NCBI RefSeq assembly: GCF_014698335.1
Contig: NZ_JACJSV010000018.1
Location: 1 to 62,153, forward strand
Source of the DNA: Microcystis viridis FACHB-1342
GTDB taxonomy: Bacteria > Cyanobacteriota > Cyanobacteriia > Cyanobacteriales > Microcystaceae
Direction: 5' to 3'
Length of the DNA stretch: 62,153 nucleotides
Under the pieces are notes generated by a model. That model was not told the DNA's origin, did no database searches, and saw only the letters and a program-made list of their open reading frames with translations. Positions 23,366 through 32,850 of this stretch are shown here, piece by piece (within the stretch, counting starts at the first letter, position 1; each line of letters begins with the position of its first letter). The translations under genes and the position numbers were made by a program.

Positions 23366-25194
23366 TAATTACCCTGTTGATATTTGCTGAGGATTTCTGA
23401 GATATATTGGTAGCCTTCCAGTCCAATAGATTTAATCAGGGAGGAACGTTCCTGACTGAAAGTCTGTTCAAAAGCTGCGATATTTTTGCCGCGAATAACC
23501 GTTAATAGACTAGCAGCTTGTCGCCATTCCACTGCACCGATTTCGTGTAGCCAGTACATTCCTAGAGAACCCATATAAATTGCCTGTTGAAAATTCTTGT
23601 CTTGATAGTAAGCTTCCCCTAAATAAGTTAGTAATAAACCTTGCAGATATACATCTCCGTAGTATTTGGCCGATTCCAATCCTTGTAGGAGAATATTAAT
23701 CGCATCTTGGGTTCTTTCGAGGACAAGATATGCTAAACCTAAACTGCTACAACAAAGGGATTTACTCTGCCAATCTTGGAGACTTTCCGCTAACTTTAAT
23801 CCCTGTTTTAAATACTCGATCGAAGTTTGATAAATTTCGGGATCATATCTCTCTAACTGTTGTGCTTCCTGTACCTGACTATAACCCAAATTAGCTAAAG
23901 CGTTAGCCTGTCCTAAACTATTACCCTGTTGACGACTTAAAATTAAGGCTCTCTGACTTAAATTAATCGCTTCTGTATAGTTTTTTTGGATAGCATTGAG
24001 ACGGGATAAATGGTTTAAATTAGCTATTTCACAAGCATAATCCTGTTGTTGACGAGCAATTTCTAAAGCTTGTTGATGACATTCTCTGGCCTGTGGATAG
24101 TCGCCGCGAATGCGATTAGAATAGGCAATTAAAGTTAAAATTCTCGCCTTTTCTCCCGTACCTTCCACATAACGCAGAGGAATTGATAAATAATCTAAGG
24201 CCTCCTTGAGATAACTGCCAGAAAAGGAGGCGAAAATTCCTCCGTATAAAGGAAAATAATCCCGTTGAGCAAAGGTTCTCAGAATTTGTAAAGCCATCTG
24301 AAAACAGCCGCGACTATAGAGAGAATTTTTACTAACTTGCTCGAAACTATTGGTTAACAGCGACCAAATTAAAGCAAAGGTGAGAAAGGTAGAAATGGAT
24401 AATTTTGCTCCCAGTTTTTCGCTATAGATACGCTGATCAAAAAAGTTAATTAGTCCCCTTTGGATATATTGAAAAACAATGGCAGTTTCTACCCAATCGG
24501 TTAAAGTTAAATCCTGGGTGAGAGAATCAAAAGCTTGTTGATTAGCTAAACTTTCTAAGACTCGTTTTAACCAAGAGGGATTAACTTTACTTGCCCAAAT
24601 TTGCCAGGGAGTCACTCGCTCATTATCATTAGTAAAACCAAGATGGCGATTTTGTTCGTAGAGCCAACTGGTGAGATCATTCGATAAATTTGACCAAGTA
24701 CTTAACCCCAGATTAATCCCCGTGGCAATTTGCCATAAATCCGCTTCTCCTCGCTGGTGAGAAACTGTCTGTAAATGCTTGGCTAACTGTTGTAATTGTT
24801 CTAGGGTTAAAGCATTACTTTGATTGGGATCAATTAAATTCACTAAAGTTAGTAAACGATCCTCTCGATCGATTTTCTCCAGATTATCGATCGCCGCTGC
24901 AGTGAGAGAATTTTGCTGATTGGTTTTTTGATATTTTTCCCATTCACTTTCGATCGTTTCCAGGGCCCGCAAAACCCTAGTCGCTTTAATTTTTGTTTCT
25001 AACTGTGAGCGAGTAATGATAATTTTTTCAGTTAAACAACGCTCAAAAATTTCTCCTGTGCCATTTTTTACTCCCTCGGACAAAAGGTTATAAACCTGTG
25101 ATTTAGCTCTAATTTTTCCTTCTAAAGTTAGATTGACAATGCGCTCAATTAGTGCATTATAAGTTTCGTTGAAGTTATCTCTATTTTCTGTCAT
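23365..25194 (-). CDS. TPR-repeat protein, conserved in cyanobacteria
   Basis: 609 residues. The N-terminal 330 residues are helical without a named domain (LEKIDREDRLLTLVNLIDP, QRGEADLWQIATGIN). Residues about 340-560 contain tandem TPRs: ILTLIAYSNRIRGDYPQARE, ANLNHLSRLNAIQKNYTEAI, QANALANLGYSQVQEAQQLE, CCSSLGLAYLVLERTQDAIN, LLTYLGEAYYQDKNFQQAIY. A protein-interaction scaffold is likely; the partner is unknown. ATG at 25194. It is translationally coupled to the glycosyltransferase, suggesting a role in surface glycan assembly, but that is inference. Confidence 0.75.
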   Translation of the reverse strand: MTENRDNFNETYNALIERIVNLTLEGKIRAKSQVYNLLSEGVKNGTGEIFERCLTEKIIITRSQLETKIKATRVLRALETIESEWEKYQKTNQQNSLTAAAIDNLEKIDREDRLLTLVNLIDPNQSNALTLEQLQQLAKHLQTVSHQRGEADLWQIATGINLGLSTWSNLSNDLTSWLYEQNRHLGFTNDNERVTPWQIWASKVNPSWLKRVLESLANQQAFDSLTQDLTLTDWVETAIVFQYIQRGLINFFDQRIYSEKLGAKLSISTFLTFALIWSLLTNSFEQVSKNSLYSRGCFQMALQILRTFAQRDYFPLYGGIFASFSGSYLKEALDYLSIPLRYVEGTGEKARILTLIAYSNRIRGDYPQARECHQQALEIARQQQDYACEIANLNHLSRLNAIQKNYTEAINLSQRALILSRQQGNSLGQANALANLGYSQVQEAQQLERYDPEIYQTSIEYLKQGLKLAESLQDWQSKSLCCSSLGLAYLVLERTQDAINILLQGLESAKYYGDVYLQGLLLTYLGEAYYQDKNFQQAIYMGSLGMYWLHEIGAVEWRQAASLLTVIRGKNIAAFEQTFSQERSSLIKSIGLEGYQYISEILSKYQQGN

Positions 25195-25198
25195 AAGT

Positions 25199-25600
25199 GT
25201 TTTTTCAGTTATCAGTAAACAGTAATCAGTGAAAAGACAGTAGTAAGCTTCTAAGCTGTACTGAATTTAAACTGCATAGTGGAAATTTCAGTACAAATGC
25301 TCAAACTTCCTCTCCCTGCTCCGGCACTCCAGTACAGTCTTAACGAGTAATTTATATAGTCAGCAGCTTATCAGTTATCAGATGTGAGTTTTCAGTTCAC
25401 CCACTACTTTTTGGGGTTAATTTTTTTGGGCTTTATTTGACTTGAAAAGAGGGGGTCGCAGGCTGGCACGGATTCCCATTATATAAGAAATTATCTGTCA
25501 AGTCGTGGGGTTTTGTCAAGCTTTTTGGAAAAAAAATTAACCGATAGTCTTAACGAGTAATTTAGATAGTCAACAGCTGATTTAATGCTGCACACTTAAA
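25199..25600. repeat. Repeat-filled intergenic region
   Basis: Begins with heptamer-type CAGTTATCAGTAAACAGTAA, then the inverted partner of the 17870-18055 composite block (TACAAATGCTCAAACTTCCT, CTCCGGCACTCCAGTACAGT, CCCACTACTTTTTGGGGTTA, family G core at 25436-25520), then GTCTTAACGAGTAATTTAGA and further CAGTTATC-like heptamers. No gene seen. Confidence 0.6.
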
Positions 25601-25634
25601 ACTTAAATCTGATAACTGCTCACTGATAACTGAT

Positions 25635-26471
25635 TCAAGACTGAGTACTGTTGACCAAAGTAATTACTGTCACTTCGGGGGGACAAAAAAGACGACCAGG
25701 GAAATAGGTTCCTAAGCCTCGATTCACATATAATTGATTGTCCCCGACTCGATGAAATCCCTCGGACCATTGCCAGTATCGGACTACTTTGCTAAACTCC
25801 CGATAAAGGGGAACCCATGGACGATAGGGTTCGGGTAGTGATCGCCTAAGTTCCTCTAAAATTATCGGTAGGGAACCGATACCCGGTATAGTCACTTGAC
25901 CTCCGTGGGTATGACCGGATAACTGCAAATCCACGCGCCAATCCTTTAAAATCATGGCTGTATCGGGATTATGGGAAAGGACGAGTCTGGGTATATCGGG
26001 GGAAATTTGCTCGAGGATTTGCGGTAAAAATTCCCCAGACCAATAATCGGCCAATCCGACGATGGGAAAATTTTCGCCGTAGGGTGTGACGATTTCATTC
26101 CAGAGTACCCGAATTCCCACGCTAGTTAAGGCTGATCTGACCGTTTCCCTTGCTTGCGGAAGATAACTGTCATGATTTCCTAAACAAGCATAAATACCCC
26201 CTTGACTTTTGAGAGCTTTTATGCTATCTGCTAGGGCAAAAATTGGCTGGGGACTATCGGTAATAAAGTCCCCCGTCAGGAAGATGAGATCGGGTTTTTC
26301 CTGATTAGTAATGGCGATCGCTTCTTGCAGGACAGCTTCAGGCAAATGCTCTTCATCGCAGTGCAGATCTGACCACTGCACCAACTTGATCCCTTGCAGA
26401 TGTGCCGGTAGGCCAGCAATTGCGATCGTTAATCTTTCTACCTGTAAGGATTCTAACCAAAAGGGTCGCAT
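25635..26471 (-). CDS. Calcineurin-like metallophosphoesterase (YkuE-like)
   Basis: 278 residues. Metallophosphoesterase motifs in order: QWSDLHCDEEH (D-x-H), FLTGDFITD (GD), YACLGNHDSY (GNHD), LSHNPD, and LSGHTHGGQ (GHTH), supplying the dinuclear metal site. The GHTHGGQVxIPGIGSLPI tail is typical of the YkuE/LpxH-like branch, often membrane-associated. No transmembrane helix is seen. ATG at 26471. It lies downstream of dapL with about 90 bp between, same strand. Substrate unknown. Confidence 0.85.
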   Translation of the reverse strand: MRPFWLESLQVERLTIAIAGLPAHLQGIKLVQWSDLHCDEEHLPEAVLQEAIAITNQEKPDLIFLTGDFITDSPQPIFALADSIKALKSQGGIYACLGNHDSYLPQARETVRSALTSVGIRVLWNEIVTPYGENFPIVGLADYWSGEFLPQILEQISPDIPRLVLSHNPDTAMILKDWRVDLQLSGHTHGGQVTIPGIGSLPIILEELRRSLPEPYRPWVPLYREFSKVVRYWQWSEGFHRVGDNQLYVNRGLGTYFPGRLFCPPEVTVITLVNSTQS

Positions 26472-26562
26472 CGGTGAGCCGTTGTCGGTGAGCAGTTACC
26501 AGTCTATCAATTCCCGATGGGGTTGTTGGGGGATGCTTCCGCAAACATCCCTCTCTTGAGGA

Positions 26563-27798
26563 TTAGCCTTGAAATTTATCGATAATTCTTTCCATAGCGG
26601 CCTCGACATTGGCACGACTATTAAAAGCCGATAGCCGGAAATAACCCTCTCCGGCAGCCCCAAAGCCAGATCCGGGAGTCCCCACCACATTACAGGTATG
26701 TAGCAGTTTATCGAAGAAATCCCAACTTGATAGACCCTGGGGCGTTTTTACCCAAACGTAGGGCGCATTTACGCCACCATGGACTTCTAAACCGGCAGCA
26801 GTTAATTTTTCTCGGATAATTGTTGCATTTTGTAAATAAAACTTGACAAGTTCTTGTACTTGTGCTTGTCCTTCCGAGGAATAAACCGCCTCAGCCCCCC
26901 GTTGGACAATGTAGGAAACGCCGTTAAATTTGGTCGATTGCCGACGATTCCACAGTTTCCAGAGTTGCACATCGCTGCCGTCGGCCGCTTTGGCCATCAG
27001 ACTTTGGGGAACCACGGTTAAAGCGCAACGGGTCCCGGTAAAACCGGCATTTTTAGAAAAAGAGCGAAATTCGATCGCACATTGCCGCGCTCCCTCGATT
27101 TCGTAGATGGAATGGGGTAAACTGGCATCGGTGATAAAGGCCTCGTAGGCTGCATCAAAAAAGATAATCGATCCGTTGGCCCTAGCATAATTAACCCAAG
27201 CTGTCAAGTGTTCTTTGGTAGCTGTGGCCCCGGTGGGATTGTTGGGAAAACAGAGATAGATTAAATCGACTTTTTCCGTCGGAATCTGGGCAGTAAAGTT
27301 ATTTTCGGCGGTAATTGGCAGATAAATCAAGCCCTCGTATTCGCCGCGTTCGTTGACCTCTCCCGTGTGTCCGGCCATAACGTTAGTATCGACGTAAACG
27401 GGATATACTGGGTCGGTCACGGCGATCGAGTTATTATCCCCAAAAATATCGAGAATATTGCCCGTATCGCACTTAGAACCGTCGGAAATAAAGATTTCAT
27501 CGGCACTTATCTCACAACCGCGAGCCTGAAAATCATGGACGGCGATTTTCTCCCTTAACCAAGCATAACCCTGTTCAGGCCCGTAACCCTTAAAGCTAGA
27601 GCGATCGCCCATTTCCTCCACTGCTTTGATCATGGCCTCGCGACAAGCTAGGGGCAAAGGTTCGGTGACATCCCCAATCCCCAGACGGATAATATTAGCA
27701 TCGGGATTGGCTGCCGCAAAAGCTTGGACTCGTCGGGCAATTTCCGGGAAAAGATAACCCGCTTTTAGTTTTAAGTAATTACTGTTAATGGTTGCCAT
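26563..27798 (-). CDS. dapL: LL-diaminopimelate aminotransferase
   Basis: 411 residues, the usual DapL length. [20 protein letters not shown] and [20 protein letters not shown] are distinctive N-terminal signatures. PLP fold type [19 protein letters not shown], and the PLP Lys in [12 protein letters not shown], then Arg in FRLSAFNSR. It converts tetrahydrodipicolinate directly to LL-DAP in lysine and peptidoglycan synthesis, the route used by cyanobacteria and plants. ATG at 27798; divergently transcribed from the DUF2839 gene. Confidence 0.95.
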   Translation of the reverse strand: MATINSNYLKLKAGYLFPEIARRVQAFAAANPDANIIRLGIGDVTEPLPLACREAMIKAVEEMGDRSSFKGYGPEQGYAWLREKIAVHDFQARGCEISADEIFISDGSKCDTGNILDIFGDNNSIAVTDPVYPVYVDTNVMAGHTGEVNERGEYEGLIYLPITAENNFTAQIPTEKVDLIYLCFPNNPTGATATKEHLTAWVNYARANGSIIFFDAAYEAFITDASLPHSIYEIEGARQCAIEFRSFSKNAGFTGTRCALTVVPQSLMAKAADGSDVQLWKLWNRRQSTKFNGVSYIVQRGAEAVYSSEGQAQVQELVKFYLQNATIIREKLTAAGLEVHGGVNAPYVWVKTPQGLSSWDFFDKLLHTCNVVGTPGSGFGAAGEGYFRLSAFNSRANVEAAMERIIDKFQG

Positions 27799-27954
27799 AA
27801 TTATTATTCTCGTTTCAGTCGCAACCTTTAATTCTATAATAGTCGGTCATCGGCCGTTAGTTTCGATCGCCCTCCTTGATGGACTAGGATTGGGTGTGGC
27901 CTGTTGTCTTTCGATATACAATCAGAGAAAAACCTCTTAATAACTGACATTAGT

Positions 27955-28167
27955 ATGGGTGAATCAAAACGTCGTCAATCGGCCCTGGGTGATAAGTATG
28001 GACAGGAAGAAAATATCCTGCCTTGGCTACCAATTACCAAAAGTCAAGCAGCCCAAGCTTACAAGTTAACCACTAGGGGTGCCTGGATTGGTATAGGAGT
28101 TTTAGCCGGGGTTTGGGTGGTTATTCGCTTTGTCGGGCCAGCTTTCGGTTGGTGGAATGTCCAATAA
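27955..28167 (+). CDS. DUF2839 membrane protein
   Basis: 70 residues from the ATG at 27955: MGESKRRQSALGDKYGQEEN, then WLPITKSQAAQAYKLTTRGA and a membrane helix WIGIGVLAGVWVVIRFVGPA ending in GWWNVQ. The MGESKRRxxxLGxxYG start and the single C-terminal helix define DUF2839, a small cyanobacterial/plastid family of unknown function. An earlier in-frame start at 27904 is not needed. A family D repeat end begins 6 bp after the stop. Confidence 0.85.
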   Translation: MGESKRRQSALGDKYGQEENILPWLPITKSQAAQAYKLTTRGAWIGIGVLAGVWVVIRFVGPAFGWWNVQ

Positions 28168-28256
28168 CTGGTTAGGGACTTGCGCTTTGATGGTGGTAGC
28201 TTTTTCTTTTTTTAGCCAATACAGCGCTTCTGTTCCCCCCTGAAAGGTTACGGTTA

Positions 28257-28497
28257 ATTAGGGTTTGCTGAATAAATCTAAAAACCTTGTTGGATAACGC
28301 TTTTAGACTTTTTTTCCCTCAAAAAGTGCCGACCTTTGGAGTGATTGGGGGGAAAATTCAGGTACTTTTTTTCTGAAAATTAGGTAATTGACCACGGCTC
28401 GACTGAGCTTCGCCGAACGCCCTGAAAATAGGTAAAACCCCACACCCCACACCCCACACCCTACCCCCACGAAAAACTTTTTCAGCAAGCCCTAATT
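28257..28497 (+). repeat. Miniature element family F, copy 2
   Basis: 241 bp with 17-bp inverted ends AATTAGGGTTTGCTGAA and TTCAGCAAGCCCTAATT (one mismatch). The interior contains the short direct repeat CACACCCCACACCCCACACC and an insertion CTCGACTGAGCTTCG-CCGAAC absent from the 18090 copy. The right end interrupts a Uma2 gene remnant. Confidence 0.8.
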
Positions 28498-28658
28498 AAT
28501 TGGGCTGAAAGATTACCTGTGATGATAACATGGGCTTTACTTGTCCCAGCCATTGCCAAGATTTGCCCTCGCATATATTCTGGTTTAATGGGGCTAATTT
28601 TCTCTATTTCTAGATAGTCTTTGGGAGTAAAATAAGCGTGACTTTTACTGGCTGTCAT
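28482..28658 (-). pseudogene. Uma2-family (DUF820) endonuclease-like protein, N-terminal fragment
   Basis: ATG at 28658 encodes MTASKSHAYFTPKDYLEIEK, then ISPIKPEYMRGQILAMAGTS, KAHVIITGNLSAQLI. The YLExE...kxEYxxGxixaMAGts-xHxxIxxnl pattern is the Uma2 start. The frame ends in TGA inside the family F element (RAC-stop from AGGGCTTGCTGA), about 59 codons instead of about 190. Confidence 0.75.
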
Positions 28659-28839
28659 GGGGTTTATCTTGCTTGTTGACCGATCAAATAAAAATAAAGC
28701 GTAATTATAACGTCAAAAAAACATATTAGCATCAGTTCAGTATCAGCCAAAAACTCAATTATACTACAGTCAAAAAACCTAATTATTTCGTGTAAGTTAT
28801 AGTAAAATATACTTGTGCATAAATAAAGTTATCTGTCTC

Positions 28840-28944
28840 TTGTCAGTTGAGGAAATTTCTACAAAATTATGTCGTTTTAGCCAAGAAGAAATCAAAGTTT
28901 TTTCCCAGTTTAATAAAAGAGAGATAAATATACTAGCCATCTAA
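28840..28944 (+). CDS. Very small ORF downstream of the restriction gene (doubtful)
   Basis: TTG start, 34 residues ([34 protein letters not shown]), converging on the end of the restriction endonuclease gene with 12 bp overlap. Composition is protein-like (E/K/S/F, no repeats), but there is no clear RBS and I know no family. It could be the end of a lost gene. Confidence 0.2.
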   Translation: MSVEEISTKLCRFSQEEIKVFSQFNKREINILAI

Positions 28945-30108
28945 AGTATCCTCATCTTTATCGCTTAGTTCAGTTTCTTGAAAACCATCAACATTTTCTT
29001 CTAACGTATCACCAAAATTCAAAAAACTCAAAAGAGGAGCAGAACTAATTTTCTGAGAAAGATAATCATATAAAGATTCTTCATCAATATCAAGAATCTC
29101 TGCTCTGTAATCCAATCTTGATTCTAAACTTCTAGCCAGTTCTTGTGGCCAGAATTGCATACTCATTTGTATAATTTCACTTCCAGCCCTCTTAGCAGCT
29201 TCCACTGTCTTTTTTGACTTAGCAGGCAGTCGATCAATAATAATAAAAGTCCGAGATGTAGTTTCTCCATATAGCTCAACATTAGCAAAGCGAGATAGTT
29301 TATCTTTTGTGATCTCTGAATTTCCTCTACCAATGAAACCTATATCGAAGCGAGCTAGTTTACCAGCCCGTAATCTTAAAGTTCCATCACATTCACGAAG
29401 ATTGGAATTGTCAGATAGCCAAAATACTCTTTCAATAATTGGACTTGATGGATTCTCAATATACTGAAAACCAAGAATATGTAAAACCGAGCCGAGTACG
29501 AGTCTCTCAAAAAGCTTCCCATATGTGGATTTATCAGAACCTCTGATAGTGAGAGTTGCACAGCCAATAGCAGTTGTTAGCCTTATTATATCTCGCCATT
29601 CTAGATTCCTGTAAACCTTCCCACTTTCATCCTCAATCAGTCCTAAAAACATAGGAATTGATCCAAAATCCTCTTCACATTTTTGCGATGCTTCTTCCAA
29701 TGCAGCTTCAAAATCTTGAATATATTTTTCTTGTGCCGCTGGATTATCTCGCAATACATTTTGAACACCTTTGCCTGTCAAACCAATTAACCAATTAGCA
29801 GGCCAGATCAATTCTTTATCAGAACGACGGGAAGATTTAAGTTGAGATAATGCCATATCAGACAGTTGGTCAGTAAAATTCTCCACCCCTTGCCAACCTT
29901 TTACGAATAAGGCAACCATTGCACCAGAGGCGATCGCCACTCGTCTACTTGTTAACTGCTCAGTTTGAGTGCGTATGTTCTCCCCACATAGAATATCTAG
30001 GGTTAGCTGTCTTACAGTTTCCACACCCAATTTTTCAATAAAATCCCTACCGCTACCACTTAGGATTAATTTGCCCTTTTCAGGAAATAGATCATCTATT
30101 GTTGTCAT
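28933..30108 (-). CDS. Type II restriction endonuclease, CfrBI-like
   Basis: 391 residues from the ATG at 30108 ([20 protein letters not shown]), chosen because GGGAGG lies 8-9 nt upstream; the start at 30132 is 8 codons longer. Segments [40 protein letters not shown] and VALFVKGW resemble the RE_CfrBI family. A possible PD-(D/E)xK core is seen at [10 protein letters not shown]...DKLSRF. It follows the cognate methyltransferase gene and overlaps it by 17 bp. CfrBI recognises CCWWGG; the specificity here is unproven. The product is cytoplasmic. Confidence 0.65.
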   Translation of the reverse strand: MTTIDDLFPEKGKLILSGSGRDFIEKLGVETVRQLTLDILCGENIRTQTEQLTSRRVAIASGAMVALFVKGWQGVENFTDQLSDMALSQLKSSRRSDKELIWPANWLIGLTGKGVQNVLRDNPAAQEKYIQDFEAALEEASQKCEEDFGSIPMFLGLIEDESGKVYRNLEWRDIIRLTTAIGCATLTIRGSDKSTYGKLFERLVLGSVLHILGFQYIENPSSPIIERVFWLSDNSNLRECDGTLRLRAGKLARFDIGFIGRGNSEITKDKLSRFANVELYGETTSRTFIIIDRLPAKSKKTVEAAKRAGSEIIQMSMQFWPQELARSLESRLDYRAEILDIDEESLYDYLSQKISSAPLLSFLNFGDTLEENVDGFQETELSDKDEDTLDG

Positions 30109-31312
30109 CGATAGCCTCCCATTGAATCTCAATTTGTTCTGGTGGTAGTTTAGACGGCTTGCAGTTTAGCCATAGAATAGATGAAAACTTAATATTTTTC
30201 CATCTAGGAATTGTTTGTTGTATCAGTTCAATATAATTAAAATTACTCTCGAATAAAACAAAACGTCTATCTAAAGAAGCGGCCGCTAGTCCCACGGTTC
30301 CTGAACCAGCAAAGGGATCTAAAACCACATCACCTTTAAAAGAGTAATAATTAATCACTTTTTCTGCCAATTCTACGGGAAAAGCGGCGGGATGTTTTGA
30401 GTTAGTGACTGGGTTAATCTTCCAAACATTAGTGCGTTCATAACCATCGGCAATTTTTGAGGCTTTTACTACTTCTTGATCGGGATGATTGCGAATATGC
30501 CAATCGATTAGTAAATCTGTGTGTTTACGATAGACTAAAACGTATTCAGTCACCGGCACGGTTTTGTATTGGAGAGGGTTTCGATCGGCGGCAAATCTGC
30601 GCCCTCTACCAGTTGCCCACCCTGCTCCCTCTGGTTTTAGCCAAATAATATCATCAATAAAATCGTAACCTTCTTCAATAAAAATTCGATGCAAATCAAA
30701 GGGAACAGCAATACGTTTAGAAGCTTGATTACGCGAAGCACGACGCAATAGCACGGGAGAAATATTAATGACAAAAAAACGTCCTTCACTCAAAACTCGA
30801 TGACATTTTCTGATCACCTGTCGCAGCTTCAATAGATAGCTTTCGTATTCTTCAAATTCCGAATATTCTGGACGAGCATTAAAATAGGGTGGTGAGGTAA
30901 AGATTAAATCAACACTTTCTGCGGGCATTTCCTCCAAAAGTTCGCTACAATCACCAAATCCGATGGTATTTCTCAGAGAGGAAAGCTTATATTCTTTTTT
31001 AGTTTTCTTGGGGGTTTCTAATTTAGATTCATCCTGTTTTAACAGACGAGCGATAATAATTTCAGTCCGGGTTGTCCTATCGGCTAAAATTTCGGTGGTG
31101 TAGGCATCGATCACCACTTCCCCAACGGTTTTTTTCTGGTCATTACATAGAGGAACTCGCCAAATATGATATCTGTCATCCACTTCTGGTAAACCTAATT
31201 TAATCGCATTAACTAAATTTATTTCCCGCAACCAATTAAGGACAATTTCTTTAGCTTCTGCCACCGTGCGAAGCAGATAACCGCGCTTGTCCGATACCAG
31301 TTCTTTTTCCAT
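30092..31312 (-). CDS. Site-specific DNA methyltransferase (beta-class, N4-cytosine type likely)
   Basis: 406 residues, ATG at 31312. An N-terminal 130-residue region ([40 protein letters not shown]) precedes catalytic motif [14 protein letters not shown] (about 139-150) and motif [20 protein letters not shown] near the C-terminus, the order of beta-class amino-methyltransferases. SPPY rather than DPPY favours N4-methylcytosine. Also [20 protein letters not shown] in the target-recognition part. It is co-transcribed with the downstream endonuclease gene (17 bp overlap) and should protect the host from it. Confidence 0.85.
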   Translation of the reverse strand: MEKELVSDKRGYLLRTVAEAKEIVLNWLREINLVNAIKLGLPEVDDRYHIWRVPLCNDQKKTVGEVVIDAYTTEILADRTTRTEIIIARLLKQDESKLETPKKTKKEYKLSSLRNTIGFGDCSELLEEMPAESVDLIFTSPPYFNARPEYSEFEEYESYLLKLRQVIRKCHRVLSEGRFFVINISPVLLRRASRNQASKRIAVPFDLHRIFIEEGYDFIDDIIWLKPEGAGWATGRGRRFAADRNPLQYKTVPVTEYVLVYRKHTDLLIDWHIRNHPDQEVVKASKIADGYERTNVWKINPVTNSKHPAAFPVELAEKVINYYSFKGDVVLDPFAGSGTVGLAAASLDRRFVLFESNFNYIELIQQTIPRWKNIKFSSILWLNCKPSKLPPEQIEIQWEAIDDNNR

Positions 31313-31396
31313 GTCATTACTCTAGTTCTCTCTAGAATTCTAGCTGATCATTATCCAAAAAACTAGGAGAGTCTCAAGATAGAAATTGGCCACCCT

Positions 31397-32668
31397 TTAA
31401 AAATTCCACATTTCTAAGACTTTTCCCGTAATTGTTTGATTTAACCAGAAAGTATTATGACTGAGGGAGTGAAGATTATTTGCCGTTACTTTCCAGCTTG
31501 CTTGGGGATGAAAAAGAATTGCTTCCGCGGGATTACCCGGGTTGAGAGATGCCGGTTTTTGTTGTAAACAATGACAGGGATTGAGACTAAGCGCTTGCCA
31601 TAATTGTAAAGCTGATAATTGTCCGGTTATTACTAATTTTTCCCAGAGTAGCGGTAAAGCTAATTCTAACCCGATCGCGCCGGGGGGTGCTTCTGCAAAA
31701 GAGACGGTTTTTTCTTCGTAGGTATAGGGACGATGATCGATCGCGATTGCATCGATAATTCCCTCCTTAATTGCCGCAATTAACGCCTTGCGATCGCTTT
31801 CGTTGCCCAAGGGGGGAGCGAGGTGTAAACTGGGATGATAGCTGGCGATCGATCCTGTATTTAAGAGGAGATGCAACCACGTCACACTAGCGGTTATCGG
31901 CAATCCCCGCATTTTTGCCTCGCGAATTAATTCCACTCCTCGACGGGTAGAAATTCGCATGATGTGAACAGGTGTATTAATTTCGCCGACGATTTCTAAA
32001 ATTGTGGCTAAAGCAGTGGTTTCAGAAATAGCAGGATCTCCGGGTAAACCGAAGCGAATTGAGGTTTCTCCCTCGCGCATGACTCCATTACCCTTTAATT
32101 GCTGATTTACGGGGGAAAGGGCGATATTTTGACCGAAGGGTTTTAGGTATTCCAATAAGTGCCGCAACAGTCCCAAATCTTCCAGTCCGCGATTATCGGT
32201 AAAACCCACCGCTACAGGCATTAAATCGGCTAATTCGGTCATTTTTTGTCCTTGTCTTCCTAGGGTGAGACTTGCCCAAAAATGCAGACGAGTCGATTTT
32301 GAGTCAAAAAACTCTTGACTTTTTTCCTGTAATGTGCTAATGAGTGCGGGGTGATCGAGAGGGGGGAGAGTATTGGGGAGAATTGCCACCCGGGTGCAGC
32401 CTCCGGCCGTGGCCGCTTTGAGCAAAGATGCGAGGGTTTCTCGGTCTTCGTGGCCAGGTTCCCCGGAATGACTGTAGAGATCGACTAATCCAGGAGCAAA
32501 AATACAGTTTTGACCAGAAATATAGTTACTATTTTCTCTTGGGGGAAGCTGGGATTCGATCGCTTTAATTACCCCCTCCTCAATCCAGACATCGGCAATG
32601 CGATCGGTTTGTGTCAGGGGGTCAAGGACTCTAACCTGTTCTATAATTGTCGAGGATTGGCTATTCAC
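31397..32668 (-). CDS. pyrC: Dihydroorotase homologue, probably non-catalytic
   Basis: 423 residues, GTG start at 32668. Amidohydrolase-fold organisation as in class I dihydroorotases (APGLVDLYSHSGEPG, VAILPNTLPPLDHPA, GLPITASVTWLHLLL, IDAIAIDHRPYTYEEK). But the metal ligands look altered: the HxH of DLHxHxREPG is YSH, the His of HICHVST is Arg (VHIMRIST), the first His of TPHHL is Trp-Leu (TWLHLL). The Asp in AIDHRP is kept. Such homologues exist as inactive partners of aspartate transcarbamoylase in other bacteria. It is usually annotated pyrC; I think a structural or regulatory role is likelier. Confidence 0.7.
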   Translation of the reverse strand: MNSQSSTIIEQVRVLDPLTQTDRIADVWIEEGVIKAIESQLPPRENSNYISGQNCIFAPGLVDLYSHSGEPGHEDRETLASLLKAATAGGCTRVAILPNTLPPLDHPALISTLQEKSQEFFDSKSTRLHFWASLTLGRQGQKMTELADLMPVAVGFTDNRGLEDLGLLRHLLEYLKPFGQNIALSPVNQQLKGNGVMREGETSIRFGLPGDPAISETTALATILEIVGEINTPVHIMRISTRRGVELIREAKMRGLPITASVTWLHLLLNTGSIASYHPSLHLAPPLGNESDRKALIAAIKEGIIDAIAIDHRPYTYEEKTVSFAEAPPGAIGLELALPLLWEKLVITGQLSALQLWQALSLNPCHCLQQKPASLNPGNPAEAILFHPQASWKVTANNLHSLSHNTFWLNQTITGKVLEMWNF

Positions 32669-32850
32669 GCAGACTAATTAAAACGTCATTTTTTCCTTTG
32701 GCAGTATATCACGTTAAGTAAAAAGTAAAAAGTAAAAAAGCTGAGTTCTCGGTTAGGTTGGGGGACGATAAGTTAGAATATTGATCGACTACGGTTTTAA
32801 TCTTTATTTTAATTGGCTGGCCTACCCTAGGGAGAATTGATAGCCGAATC
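32669..32850. other. Divergent intergenic region
   Basis: Contains a short direct repeat GTAAAAAGTAAAAAGTAAAA near 32718. Otherwise it is an ordinary divergent promoter region between the dihydroorotase homologue and the solitary methyltransferase; no element recognised. Confidence 0.4.

Noticed and set aside
27900-27954. Longer start for the DUF2839 protein at 27904
   Set aside because: The family begins at MGESKRR and the extra residues lack similarity.
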